Below are positions 1-9,900 of a DNA stretch of 21,687 nucleotides, one piece after another. The position numbers were made by a program, and so were the translations under genes. The stretch covers positions 1 through 21,687 of the forward strand of contig RXOD01004481.1 of the NCBI GenBank assembly GCA_005223375.1. Reading direction: 5' to 3'. Source of the DNA: Amoebophrya sp. AT5.2. Its lineage: Eukaryota > Sar > Dinophyceae > Syndiniales > Amoebophryaceae. Numbering within the stretch: position 1 is the first letter of the stretch; each line of letters begins with the position of its first letter. Below the pieces are notes generated by a model. That model worked only from the letters and a program-made list of their open reading frames with translations, made no database searches and had not been told where the DNA came from.

Positions 1-43
1 CTAGCCATCTGAGGACGAGCCTCTTGGCTACGCGAACTACTAG

Positions 44-218
44 GGTAACGCACCACGACTGAAGAATCAGGATAACAACGAGAACGCACATGACAAGGTG
101 AAGGACTGGGACACATCTCAGGCCAGAGGTGCCGGTAAGTCAGGTTACGTATCCAGTTATCGCATTGAAGCATCAAGCCGCCCTTCTCTACTTCTCAATT
201 ACAGATTCCTTAGACTAG
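44..218 (+). CDS. 3' end of an unidentified upstream gene (two exons)
   Basis: This is the C-terminal tail of a gene whose body lies left of the window or in earlier exons. An open frame follows an in-frame TAG at 41-43 and runs to 134, where a strong donor (GTAAGT at 135-140) interrupts it. A pyrimidine-rich stretch and acceptor end at 204. Joining G134 to 205-206 gives an Asp codon, then Ser-Leu-Asp and the stop TAG at 216-218. The encoded piece is short and hydrophilic, rich in Asn, Asp and Lys, and ends in ARGADSLD. The AG at 42-43 may be the acceptor of an earlier intron, which would put the exon start at 44. No family can be recognised from about 34 residues. The main support is that the intron is convincing and the join preserves the frame to a nearby stop. 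Confidence 0.45.
135..204 (+). other. 70-nt spliceosomal intron
   Basis: The sequence starts with GTAAGT and ends with a pyrimidine-rich tract, CTTCTCTACTTCTCAATTAC, followed by AG. It is more AT-rich than the coding DNA around it. It is the most canonical intron in the window, unlike the variable donors of the gene at 12268-16336. Confidence 0.6.
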
Positions 219-904
219 GATAATGTGTAACGGGCGGTGTGGCTCTACTTCTCGTCGGCTGCGGTACATACTGTTCAAGAAAAAGAAATTCAACACGACA
301 ACGACACCAACTGCAACTTTCGCTACAGGAGATCCTTGATTGGGATCGCTCCTGGTTTCGCGACAGGAACGAGTACGATATCCAAAATGTTTCCCTGCTG
401 TGGGGCTGCTGGAACTTTTTGTCGACCAATATGAGATGAACATATGAGACTCATTAATTTAGTGTGCGGTCGCAGGTGCTGGTGCTGGAAAAAAGCGGAT
501 GGGGGTACGACGGTTCCTTCCTTGGCATCGCAGGATGCCATTTACTTAGGAGCAGGGAACACGTTTCGTCGCCGTTTATCTTTTTTCTTGGCGAGAGCGA
601 GCGTTGAAAAGAGCGGCCGAGCAAGTAATCGGAAAACACCGCAAATGGCTGAGTCGTGTGAGAGGACAAGTTGCAGCAAAGAAATTCAGAGATTCAGCAA
701 ATGGGTTGCTGCGAGGGGGGAGGGTGGGGCCCGCGGATTCTCCTCGCAAGCAATTGAATGGTATCGATAGAGTTTGCTGCTGACGTTGTTTCGTAGTTCT
801 TTGCGATAAGTTTTTTTCACGACGACGAGTTCGCCGCTCCGTTCTTTTCACTAACACACAGAAGGAGCTCCGAGCCAGGCATATCCCTTTTTCTGACCGC
901 ATCG
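219..904. other. Intergenic stretch, no supported gene
   Basis: This should hold the 3' UTR of the upstream gene and the promoter and 5' UTR of the coiled-coil gene. Open frames here are short, lack the GC-rich codon pattern of the neighbours, and overlap each other on both strands. An AG at 473-474 preceded by GGTCGC opens a 43-codon frame to a TGA near 605, but nothing upstream joins to it convincingly. No RNA gene, repeat array or recognisable promoter element was seen. Confidence 0.5.
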
Positions 905-3900
905 ATGTCTTTGAGTAGCGAGTCGCCCCTGCCCAGCGGAACTGCGGGCGATGCGGCTGCCTCCCCTTTACCCCCGCAGAGCCAGGGCCAAAGCCAAGAC
1001 ACGTCGCCGCAGCCGGATTTCACCCTCGAGCCGCCGCCGCCCTGGAAGAAGAGTGCACAACTGATATCCGCCGCGGCGAGCAGTAGAAGGACGGATCCGT
1101 GGACCATCACACGTCAGCGCGGCGCGGAACGAGCGGCGCGCGTTCCGGATGCGGACGGCGAGAAGAGTCCGTTGACGCGCCTGCGCGAGCGAGTGTTGCG
1201 GGACCCCACGGCGCAGCTGCCAGAGTCGGCTTCTTTGGGCCGCGGACCGCCAGAGCGGCAGCAGCAGGCATCGACAAGCGGCGGCACGGCGGTGCAGGAG
1301 CCACCGGCGCAGCATTCGGCGCGCGCTTTTTCGGCTCGGCGCGGTGCAGCAACTACCGGAATCCCGGGGGTTCCTCCGCAGAACGATCGGACAAAGCGCA
1401 CAACAAGAACAGCATCGTCGACATCAAACAACGAAAATGCTCGCATCCTCGTGGACAACTTGAGGCACGCACTGCGGGAGAGCGAGCGGGAGCGCGGAAT
1501 CCTCAAGCGGCAGTACGCAGATTTGGGGCAGAAAATAAGCCAACTCGCCGAAAAATACGAGGAGGACGTCGGCAGCTACAAAAGCAAGTGCGCGCAGCTG
1601 CGGCAGAAGTGCCGCGGCCTGGTGCAGAAGCAAGAGCTACAGCAGGAGCAGGCCGAGGCGCGCACGCGGGTGTACGTCGAGGAGATCGCCGAAACCAAGC
1701 GGAAGATGCTCCGGGAGGTGGAACAGAAGGAGGGGGAAGGTCTGCGGAAGCTGCAAGCGCGGGAGCAGGAGCGGGAGCGGGAGCTGGAGAAGATCATCGA
1801 GGCCCACCGGGAAAAGTCCGGGAGCATGCTCCAGAAATTGAACGCCGCGGAACTGGAAGTCTCGGTGTTGAAGGAGAAGGTGGAAACGGGCCACCAGCTG
1901 ACTTTGGACCAGAAGCAGCGGTGCGCGCACCTCGAGCACGAGAACGGCGTCGTGACCGCGCGACTGAAGCAGTCGTGGGGGCTGCTGGAAAAGCTGCGCA
2001 ACGTGCTGGAGGTGGAACGGCGGAGGCACGCGCAGGTGGTGGAGGAGAAGAACCGCGAGATCCGCTTCGAGTCGCAGAAGCTCGCCGACGCCCAGCACGC
2101 GAACCACGAGAAGGTGTTGCTGCAGAACAAGATGCACCACGACAAGCACCTGAAAACGACCGAGAGCATCGTGGACGATCTGCGGAAGGAGAACCACGAC
2201 CTGCGCGTGGCGATCACCGAGAAGGAGGAGAGCTGCTTCAAGGCGAACCACTCGTTGGACCGCGCGACCTTCCTGCTCGACCAGAACCGGCAGCTGGTGC
2301 AGAAGCTGGAGGAGAAGCTGGAGGTGGCCACCGGGGGCTTCACGCGGAAGAAGAGGGAGCAGCTGCTGGAGAAGAGCACGGAAATCTGCCGCCAGCTGAT
2401 GACCGAGCTGGCGTCGACGAAGGCGGAGATCCGCAGCGCCGAGCGCTTTTTCTCCGAGCAGCTCGAGAAGGCGCTGCGCAAGATGCTGAAACTCGAAACC
2501 GCGGGCGAACTGCTGACGAAAAAGAGCAGGGAGTACGACAAACTGCTCGCCTTGCACCGCAAAACCAACGTGTGCCTGCTGAAGACGGGGGAGGAGCTGC
2601 TGAAAACGCGGTACCACGTGCAGGTGAGCACGCGTTTCGTCGGCAGCCTGTTGGACCACTTTTTGGAGGGGACGTTCAAGCCGATGTTGCTGAAAGAGGT
2701 GGAGTCTCTGTTCGCGGTGGCGACCAACGTCGGGGGATACACGGTGGAGGCGACGGGCGAGAAAGTCCGGGAAAAAATGGGGGAGCGGTATGGCCTGGAG
2801 TTAATGGTGGCCGCGGGAGGGAATTCTGGTTCCGAGCCATCGTTGGAGCAGAATTTTGGTGGAAATAAGATCGCACCGCGAGGAAAGGGGCGGACCGCGA
2901 CGCGCACTTCTTTGAAGGGGCGGACAAAGCGCGTGGGCGCGATCCGGTCGCCAGGCGGGGAGCGGCTCATTCCCGTCACGGAGTGGGAAAGCTGCAGAGC
3001 ACCGGTAGACTCATACTGGCTCCCCTACCTCATCTGTGCCGAAAAGCAACATGGGCAGAACGATGGCGAGGCGGAAGCCTCCGATGAGGACGCCGATCTT
3101 CTTGCTGAAAATTTGTACGATGAGTCCGACTCGAAGAACCAGGCTTCCTTCTCAAGCAGCGAGCAGGAGAAGGAGCTTTTGCTGAAGAAGAAGAGCGCTC
3201 TGTACGAAGTGGCGAAAAAGGAGCTGAAGCGGTTGTTTGCGGAGCTAGACGAAATGCGGCGGCAGCTGAAGGCGGAACTGTGCGAAATCGGCGAGTTGGA
3301 CGGCTACTACGACTTGATCTCCCAGTGGTCCACGATTATGAACGACACTACCATGAAGGAAACGCTGGCGAAGGCGGCACAGATGGCCACTTTCGGGGGG
3401 AGTGTAGTGGGGAACAGTGGGGGTGGTCTGCCTCTGCCCACGACGGGGGGAGTTGGGTCAGTCAACGGAGGCACGAATCCGTCGACTACCCAACTGGACG
3501 CCGATCCGGCTCTCCTGATCACCGAGCGGCATTCCCAGACGGAGAAGGGGTTTCTGGAGCTGGCGAAGATTCTTCTGGCGAAGCTGCAGAAGCGCGCGTC
3601 GTATGCAACGCGGAAGGTGCGCAACGAAGTTTTCGACGCCGAGCTGACCCCCGGGGTGCCGCCGAAGCGGGCGTTGCTGCTGCTGGAACACGCTCTAGTG
3701 AGCGATGCGGGGGACCTGAAGTACCGGCCCAGCATGTACGAGTTTCGCAGCGTGCCCGACAAGGATTTTCCGGAAGTGTCACGCGAGAATGCAAGCGACG
3801 TCGTGCATGCCGGAGGTAGTGGTCGCGCTGGAACTGGTGGGCAGCACCTGGCTTCGGTGCCCGCGGCGGCCCGACCGTCCCCTTGGCTGTTCTACCCGGA

Positions 3901-5104
3901 AGATGAACGTCGGGAGGCAGCCAATGTTGAACAGCGAAACGGCGGCTCGACGAAGATCGACGACGACGACGAGGCACAGCAGCACCATCCCGCGACGGGC
4001 GCCGCTTTTCGCGCGATCGACGGGTATGTGGGCGGCCGCGAGATGGGCGTCGCGAGGGCGCTGGCAAAGGAGGAGCTGCCGCTCTTGGACGAAGAGGTTG
4101 CGGACACGGAGGAGGTGTGTTTCGTCCACTCTGGGCTGTTGCGCGGGTACAGCCTCTTTGACGTCGGCACCGCCGCCTCGTCTTCGGGAGGGGGAGCCGC
4201 ACCCGCGGACCAGGACCGCGCTTGCAAAATCGCTCGCCGGCGCGCGACGTTCGGCTCGCTCCTGAAGGCCGCGGTGGACGTGGTGGTGCAGCTGCGGACC
4301 GACCTGCTGAACCTGCAGTGGGACGCTGCGGTCTCCCGGCCGCAGCAGGAGCTGTTGCGGAAGAAGGGAAAGCAGCTGGGGCTATTGAAAGCGCACGTCG
4401 GGAACCTAGAAAAAAAGATGGCGGAAAAAGAAAAGTACCTCGGCGCGGAAGCGGTCGCGGATGAGATCGAGAGACTGCGGAAGTCCGCGCTGGAGTACGA
4501 GCGGCAACTGGGAAAAGCAGAAACGGAAAAGGAGGAGCTGAGGGAGCGAGTGCGAAAGCGCGACGCCATGCTGGAACGCGCCATCGTTGAGCAACGCAGA
4601 GAGGATACAAGCGTTCGCGGTTCGCTCGCGGAAGCGGCCTCCGCGAAGGTTTATTCGGAAGCGGTTGGCGGAGCCGCGGCGGACCGGCTTGCAGCGGCCG
4701 CGTCCTACCTGTACTACCCGTCGGGAGCGTCAATGACGGAACCCGCTGGAGGTGCCCGCCCGGAGTCTGAGGAAGGAGCCGGATTTTTGGCAGGTGAAGC
4801 TCAGGCTGCTTTTGAGACAGGCGCTTCGCTTCGACGGAGCAGTGAGGACTTCGTGTTCACCAGCTCGGCTGCGTCCGTCCCCGACCAGCACGCGAGCTCG
4901 TTTTTGTCCGCGCGAAGTTTTGGCCTAGAAGAAAGCCGTGTTGGAGTTAGTCAGACGAAATCGAAGGAAGACGATGGTGAGGAAGATGGGCACTTGGGGA
5001 CGACAGCGGAAGGAGAGTCAAGGATTGACGTAGAAGCGCTTCTGCGCGAAGTGGGCGCTGTAATTGACCACCAAACTGGTGTGTTGACTGATTCCTTGCC
5101 CTGA
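905..5104 (+). CDS. Large coiled-coil protein (1,399 aa), function unknown
   Basis: A single uninterrupted frame encodes 1,399 residues. The first ~175 residues are Pro/Ser/Ala/Arg-rich and probably disordered. Residues ~180-570 are a long coiled coil very rich in Glu, Lys, Gln, Leu and Arg. A globular-looking patch follows (~570-640), then a basic and acidic linker. A second coil lies at ~754-800, and a helical Leu-rich region at ~880-940. A Gly/Ala-rich linker leads to a third coil (~1116-1233) and a Ser/Glu-rich tail. No membrane segment or enzymatic motif was found. The ATG at 905 is the first in the frame, although the frame stays open some distance upstream and an AG at 861 could be an acceptor, so an upstream exon is possible. 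The layout is typical of scaffold, centrosomal, basal-body or cytoskeletal proteins, but nothing identifies which. The long open frames in other phases are by-products of GC-rich codons. Confidence 0.85.
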   Translation: MSLSSESPLPSGTAGDAAASPLPPQSQGQSQDTSPQPDFTLEPPPPWKKSAQLISAAASSRRTDPWTITRQRGAERAARVPDADGEKSPLTRLRERVLRDPTAQLPESASLGRGPPERQQQASTSGGTAVQEPPAQHSARAFSARRGAATTGIPGVPPQNDRTKRTTRTASSTSNNENARILVDNLRHALRESERERGILKRQYADLGQKISQLAEKYEEDVGSYKSKCAQLRQKCRGLVQKQELQQEQAEARTRVYVEEIAETKRKMLREVEQKEGEGLRKLQAREQERERELEKIIEAHREKSGSMLQKLNAAELEVSVLKEKVETGHQLTLDQKQRCAHLEHENGVVTARLKQSWGLLEKLRNVLEVERRRHAQVVEEKNREIRFESQKLADAQHANHEKVLLQNKMHHDKHLKTTESIVDDLRKENHDLRVAITEKEESCFKANHSLDRATFLLDQNRQLVQKLEEKLEVATGGFTRKKREQLLEKSTEICRQLMTELASTKAEIRSAERFFSEQLEKALRKMLKLETAGELLTKKSREYDKLLALHRKTNVCLLKTGEELLKTRYHVQVSTRFVGSLLDHFLEGTFKPMLLKEVESLFAVATNVGGYTVEATGEKVREKMGERYGLELMVAAGGNSGSEPSLEQNFGGNKIAPRGKGRTATRTSLKGRTKRVGAIRSPGGERLIPVTEWESCRAPVDSYWLPYLICAEKQHGQNDGEAEASDEDADLLAENLYDESDSKNQASFSSSEQEKELLLKKKSALYEVAKKELKRLFAELDEMRRQLKAELCEIGELDGYYDLISQWSTIMNDTTMKETLAKAAQMATFGGSVVGNSGGGLPLPTTGGVGSVNGGTNPSTTQLDADPALLITERHSQTEKGFLELAKILLAKLQKRASYATRKVRNEVFDAELTPGVPPKRALLLLEHALVSDAGDLKYRPSMYEFRSVPDKDFPEVSRENASDVVHAGGSGRAGTGGQHLASVPAAARPSPWLFYPEDERREAANVEQRNGGSTKIDDDDEAQQHHPATGAAFRAIDGYVGGREMGVARALAKEELPLLDEEVADTEEVCFVHSGLLRGYSLFDVGTAASSSGGGAAPADQDRACKIARRRATFGSLLKAAVDVVVQLRTDLLNLQWDAAVSRPQQELLRKKGKQLGLLKAHVGNLEKKMAEKEKYLGAEAVADEIERLRKSALEYERQLGKAETEKEELRERVRKRDAMLERAIVEQRREDTSVRGSLAEAASAKVYSEAVGGAAADRLAAAASYLYYPSGASMTEPAGGARPESEEGAGFLAGEAQAAFETGASLRRSSEDFVFTSSAASVPDQHASSFLSARSFGLEESRVGVSQTKSKEDDGEEDGHLGTTAEGESRIDVEALLREVGAVIDHQTGVLTDSLP

Positions 5105-5447
5105 AAACGGAATAGCTGTTTTTCCGGTACTAGAAGCTGACGCCGCGGTCGGCCCGTGCGATACTAACGCCGCAGGCTTTGCTGGGATCGGACTTGGAAG
5201 GTCGTCGCTTGCAAGAGAGCTTGTTCAAGGGTTGTGACGGCTGTGGAGCTTGCGCTTGTCGAGCAGGATCGTGCTTCTGCTGGATATTCTGCGATCTATC
5301 GTGTGTAGGCTAAGACGAAACAATCAGTATGTATCAGTTCTTGCAGCTGTGGTAAACTTCGTGCCGAGAGTTGTGCTGAAGCAACGTAGCTTCTACTTAC
5401 TTAAAATCCTCTATTCTAAAGGTGCATGCCATCGCACAGGCTAAGGC
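5105..5447. other. Intergenic stretch after the coiled-coil gene
   Basis: This AT-richer stretch presumably holds the 3' UTR of the preceding gene and the leader of the next. It contains a TACTAAC near 5164, which resembles a branch point, followed 7-9 nt later by GCAG. The spacing is very short and no donor or coding continuation supports an intron. No other feature seen. Confidence 0.4.
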
Positions 5448-5843
5448 ATGTCCTGCGTATGGAGTCAGGCTCAGGGCTGCTTCCGAGCCGCGTTCCGTCA
5501 GGGTTTGACTTCTCCTGTTTTCGAGACGGTGCAGCCCTTTCTCCTCGGCCAGAAACGGTTCCGCCGGGAGCGAAACGGGACGCGGCGGGCGAAACTTTCC
5601 CAGATTTACCGCAAGGCCGCGAAGCTCGCTAAAGTAGCCGCGGCCGAGAAGGAGAAAGTCGACCGCAAGCCCCACGGCTGGCACACGTACGTCAGGGCAA
5701 CGCCGGCGACAGACCGCGCCACGTTCTCAGCGGCGGAAGCGCCACCCGGGTTTGCGGCGAGGCCGTCTGGTGGACACGCGGAGGGGGCTCCAGCATTCAA
5801 ACTGAGTGAGCCGTGGAGGAAAGCACGGGGCCGGGCGTCTTAG
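5448..5843 (+). CDS. Small basic hypothetical protein (131 aa)
   Basis: The frame from ATG 5448 encodes a strongly basic protein. Residues ~25-45 carry an Arg-rich segment (around RFRRERNGTRRAK). Residues ~48-72 form a Lys/Ala-rich amphipathic helix (around YRKAAKLAKVAAAEKEK). A Gly/Pro/Ala-rich tail follows. From about 5560 to 5700 the codons strongly prefer C or G in the third position, as in the accepted genes nearby, and this is the main reason to call it real. I recognise no family. A small ribosomal, nucleic-acid-binding or organellar protein would fit the composition, but that is only a guess. An overlapping frame from ATG 5426 (68 aa) is less gene-like. An upstream exon ending near the AG at 5441-5442 is possible. 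Confidence 0.45.
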   Translation: MSCVWSQAQGCFRAAFRQGLTSPVFETVQPFLLGQKRFRRERNGTRRAKLSQIYRKAAKLAKVAAAEKEKVDRKPHGWHTYVRATPATDRATFSAAEAPPGFAARPSGGHAEGAPAFKLSEPWRKARGRAS

Positions 5844-6400
5844 GAAATACAAAAAGCAGAGCTGATGCCCCACCCACAAGTTCTCGCGCACATTGGAGCA
5901 GGCAAATCTACCGGCAGTATAACTTCGCAAACGCAAAAATCGCATTTGCATCACAGAAGCGCATGCCTCCTGCCCCTGCAGAGCCAGAGACCTGCCGCCT
6001 ACATCTGCTTGCATTGTCGCAAGGCTGCACTAGCAGACTTCGCATTACAGGCGATACTTACTCGAAGATCCTGCGCGCTTGTTCTTCATCGTGTGCTCGG
6101 TTTCTGTGCCTATGCCTTTTTTTCTCAGCCGGATTGTCCAGCAGGGAGTGGCGGTCCGTGCAAAAGACCGCTCGAAGATATCGTTTGTGAGAAAACGAAA
6201 AGGATCCACGTATCATTTTTTCAAACGAATGTTAATCAGGCGACGTGCAGAGGGATCCTACTCTAACGCCATCTTAATCTTCAGCGTGGAAACAGATCAC
6301 CTTCACCGCCACAGGCGATCGGTCAGTGCGTTGCCTATCGCCTAAACTTCGAAAGCAATAGTAGCACTAGGGTCAGCGACGTCAGCGTCAGCGAACAAAT
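5844..6400. other. Intergenic stretch, no supported gene
   Basis: Overlapping short frames occur on both strands without the local coding bias. The sequence is mixed in composition, with T-rich patches near 6115-6125 and 6210-6222. It probably holds the UTRs and promoter between the small basic gene and the DUF4286-like gene. No tRNA, repeat or clear control element was seen. Confidence 0.4.
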
Positions 6401-6871
6401 ATGCTCCTAAAGTCTTACGCTCCCGTCGCCATTCCTCTCGCTAGCAGTGTTGGCCGCAGAACCCACAAATTCGCGCCCTGGCGGCACTTTTCAACAGCAG
6501 CAGGGACCCCAACGTTGCTCGTGTACGAGGTCTGCTGCAAGTTTTCTTCCCCCGAGGTGAAGACGCGTTTCGACCGCTGGCTGCGTGAGACGCACGTGCA
6601 CGAAGTGGTGACTGCCGGAAAGTTCGTGTCTGGCGAAATTTTCGACCATTTGGAGGAAGTGATGCCATGCGCGACTACTACCGTGGTCCAGTACCGTGTT
6701 CCGAGCGCAGAGGCCCTTGAGCGCTATCTCTCTGAGCACGCGCCTCGGCTGCGGGCGGACGCGCTGGCGCTGTTTCGCAGCCCAGAAGACTTTGTGGCGG
6801 AGCGGCGGGTGCTTTCGCGGACAGCTGCGGTATCTTCAGGTCAGGGTGAAGATCGTACAGCGGGTTGCTGA
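6401..6871 (+). CDS. DUF4286-like small protein with mitochondrial presequence
   Basis: The 156-residue product has two parts. Residues 1-34 look like a mitochondrial presequence: basic, free of acidic residues, and ending in R28-H-F-S31, which fits a processing site of the Arg-x-Phe/Ser type. Residues ~38-136 match my memory of the DUF4286 family, small ferredoxin-like-fold proteins mostly known from bacteria. The matching features are the opening LLVYEV strand, the TRFDRWLRETHVHEV segment, a central TTVVQYRV strand, and the signature YLSEHAPRLRADAL near residues 108-121. Family biochemical function is unknown to me. The last ~20 residues (after RRVL) extend beyond the usual domain. The start has A at -3. 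The stop lies only 35 nt before the ATG of the next gene, on the same strand. The family call is from motif recall, not from a search. Confidence 0.72.
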   Translation: MLLKSYAPVAIPLASSVGRRTHKFAPWRHFSTAAGTPTLLVYEVCCKFSSPEVKTRFDRWLRETHVHEVVTAGKFVSGEIFDHLEEVMPCATTTVVQYRVPSAEALERYLSEHAPRLRADALALFRSPEDFVAERRVLSRTAAVSSGQGEDRTAGC

Positions 6872-6906
6872 GTAGGGCGACGACTTGGAAACAAAGAAAC
6901 CGACTC

Positions 6907-9900
6907 ATGTACACGTCCCACTCGGGGTTTCCGACGTGCCTGGTCACGGGCCAGTATCTCTTTGGCGTAGCTGAGCTCCCTTACTACAAGGTCGGCATCT
7001 ACGCGAGAAGGGAGTTCTTTCCGGCACTTCTCCGGTGTTGCCGCCGCGGACATCATTCTGCCGCGTCGTCTGCGACAGAATTTTCTCGTGGGGAGGCGGG
7101 CATCGAGTGCCTGCTCTTCTTCTCGAACGCGGTGGAAAACTTTTTGCCATCCACCGAGCCACTGCTGGAGCAGCTGCTTGATCTACTGCCGCGACGGAGG
7201 AGCATCGTGAGGGACGTCCTGTCCGATGTGGGCCGAGCCGCGAGTCTTCTCGAGGGGCACGATGTTCTGGAACGGGACGAGCAGGACTTGCAGGAGTCGC
7301 AGTCCGGGGATGCGAGGCCCTCGTCGTCGATGACGTCACTGCACCCACGATTTTTTCTCGAGCTTCTGGACAGCAGCGACGCGTGTGCATCATCTTCTGA
7401 CGCCCTGCTGGAGCCGATTGAAGCGTTTCTGATCGACGATGTCCCGGCGCTGCTGAAGGCGCTGGAGGCGGTGCTCGACTACGCGCTACTGTCTGATCGC
7501 GAGGCGTTGCTTTCCGAGGACGAAAGTACTGGAGAGTTTTTTGCGCAGCCCAGTAACAAAGAAGAAAAGGTGGAAAAGGCCAGTCGGGCGGAAGGTAGTG
7601 AGGCGGGGACGGCGGGTAGTGGTCGCACGAGACTTCTGTCCACGCTGCTGGACTGGATCAAGAAGATGCAAGGTTGCGACGAGTCGGACGCCACCACCTT
7701 TAACCGCGGAGAGTCTGGCACACGTAAGGAGGTTTGGAAAGCGTGGGCGTCGTTTCCCGGCCTTGCGGTCTCCATTGGGCCTGCTGCACGCTACGCGACG
7801 GCGGGCGCCTGCGAGGGTTCGTCGGTGGTGATCAACGACATGGTACGCGTCGTGAGCGCGCCGCAGCCGCAGGATCCCCACTCTTCTCAGTACAAGGAAA
7901 TGATTTCCCCGTCACTCGCCGCCTACTTTCGCCGAATCTTCCTCCGCCAGCGCTTTCTCTCCATGTCGCCACTTGCGCTCAGCTGCGCAGAAGAGCTCGA
8001 CGCGGAAATATACGCCTCCGGTGGGAAGAGTCCAGATCAGGAGCGGTCGCCGCAGCGAGAATCCGCGCGCGAGGGCTCGTCTAAACATGCAACACCTCCG
8101 GCGGTGACTGGTAGCGGGGACGGTTCGCGCATTGTGTCCTCTCCCACTTCGACCGGGATGGAGGACTCGCCGGAGGATGAAAAGTACGCGAGGGCGAGAC
8201 AGCAGAGTCGCGAAGTAGACCCGCTCGCTGGGAGAGCAGGAGCAGAGGGCGATAAACAAGCCACCGATGACGCGGACGAGGACGACTTTCCGTCTTCCTT
8301 CGCCGATTTGATAACGACCGGCGGGCTGGAATCTCTCGCGGCGACTTCGTCAGCATCATCCTCGGCGCGAACGAGTGCTTGTGTGCAAGGTCACACTCCT
8401 CGCAGCGCCGGCGCATCGACGCCCACCGCCGCACAGCAAGCAGGGCCGCGAGCGGCGCGCAAAATTTTGCACCAGGGCCGGCTGCGCATGCACACGCTGC
8501 GCAAGTACCGGTCGTGGCGGCACCCCATCCACGGCGAGCACCGTGTGGAGCGGCACTTCGTGCTTTCCGAGCTCCTTCCGCGTGGTCACCCTCACCACCA
8601 ACACCACCAAAGTAGAACAGCGGCTGCGAAGTCCGTCCCGCAGCTCCAGCTGGAAGTGTTCTCGATCAACTTCCCCGACCGCAGCAAGGGCTGCCACCGG
8701 ATTCTGCCGAAGCCGGAGCTGGGCGTGTACCACTGCAACGGGGCGTGCAGGTTCCAACTGCGGCTGGAGAACGAAGAGCTGCTGAAGTTCGAGGCGGACA
8801 CGGCGGCCCAAGCCGCGGCCTGGGTGGAGAAACTGCGGGAGGCGACAGCAGAAGTGCTGCGGTGGAAGAACATGAATGCTGGGGGTGGAAACCGAAATGG
8901 AATGGCACAGACGGCGGGCTGTACAGCGGTGGGGGCGGGTGGGGGTCTAGTAGTTGGGGCCAGAGACGGGGACGGAACGTATGGTGCTACGCGCGGAGGG
9001 CGTGGGGGGGCGGTGCCGGGTTCGGCCTTTGACGCGGGAATGTCGATGGCGATGGCAGAGACAGGGTTTAATACGTGGGGAGCCCGTGCTCGCAGAGCGC
9101 AATCAGCCGAGCACCTTCGCTTCCGATCTCTCACCGATCTGGTGCTCGAGAGTTTCACGTACATCCGTCGGAAAGAAGGAGAGAAATTATCAGCACGGAG
9201 GACGACGAGTTCCGACAGCAGCCAGCATGGAATCAAATGCCAAACAGATGAAGACTCCAGCCCAAGAGCAGCGGAAGATCCGATCGATGCTTTTTTCTGG
9301 GAACAATACGTGCAGCGTACACTCTACGAACGGCTTTTTTGGCGCGAACTCCGTACGCGGGTGACAACCGAACTCCTCACTGCCGTTTGGGTGGTGGTCA
9401 TTCTCCTGTTCGAGTATGTCGTAAACCGATTTGTCTTCCGGTTTCTGTGGAAGCGGTGCTTTTCGCGGCTATACAAGCGGCTCGGGGACGTGCTGCAGCG
9501 AAGGTTCTTCTCGTCGCCGGTCGAGATTCCGCTTCTTACACCGGACGGAGACGCCTTGTACGTGACGTATCATCCCGCACGGAGATACCAAAACCGCGGG
9601 CAACATGTGTCCCTGTTTTCCTTTCATGAAGAAGGAGAAAGTCCTTCTGACTCTGAGGGAGCACCCGTGGGTGCTAGGCGGAACGCAGCTGAGGCTGGGC
9701 AGGCCGGCGCGGGAGTTGGTGGTGGCGGAGGAGGAGAGGGTCGAGGCAAAGGCTCGAGAGCTGCTGAAAAAGCGAACAGTGGCGGCGTAGGGACGAAATC
9801 GCCGCGCGGGCTCAACAGCAGTGCCTCCACAACCACATCAAGCCGCGAGGAACTTTCAAGTCTGGTCGAGCACGAAAGCGATAGTGGAGCTTCCACGCGG

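Noticed and set aside
475..606. Possible exon with a 43-codon frame after an AG at 473-474
   Set aside because: It reads plausibly but no donor upstream joins in phase, and the upstream gene already ends cleanly at 218.
1099..2868. 589-codon open frame on the + strand inside the coiled-coil gene
   Set aside because: Its product is Gly/Ala/Arg/Glu-rich nonsense created by reading GC-rich coiled-coil codons in the wrong phase; the 905-5104 frame gives a coherent coiled coil over the whole length.
1576..2979. 467-codon antisense open frame
   Set aside because: A Ser/Cys/Arg-rich mirror of the coiled-coil gene. Long antisense frames are expected opposite Glu/Lys/Leu-rich GC-rich genes.
3519..4733. 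404-codon antisense open frame
   Set aside because: An Arg/Pro/Ala-rich shadow of the same gene, with no motif and no independent support.
5160..5176. TACTAAC followed closely by GCAG, like a branch point and acceptor
   Set aside because: The branch-to-acceptor distance is too short, and no donor or coding continuation was found on either side.
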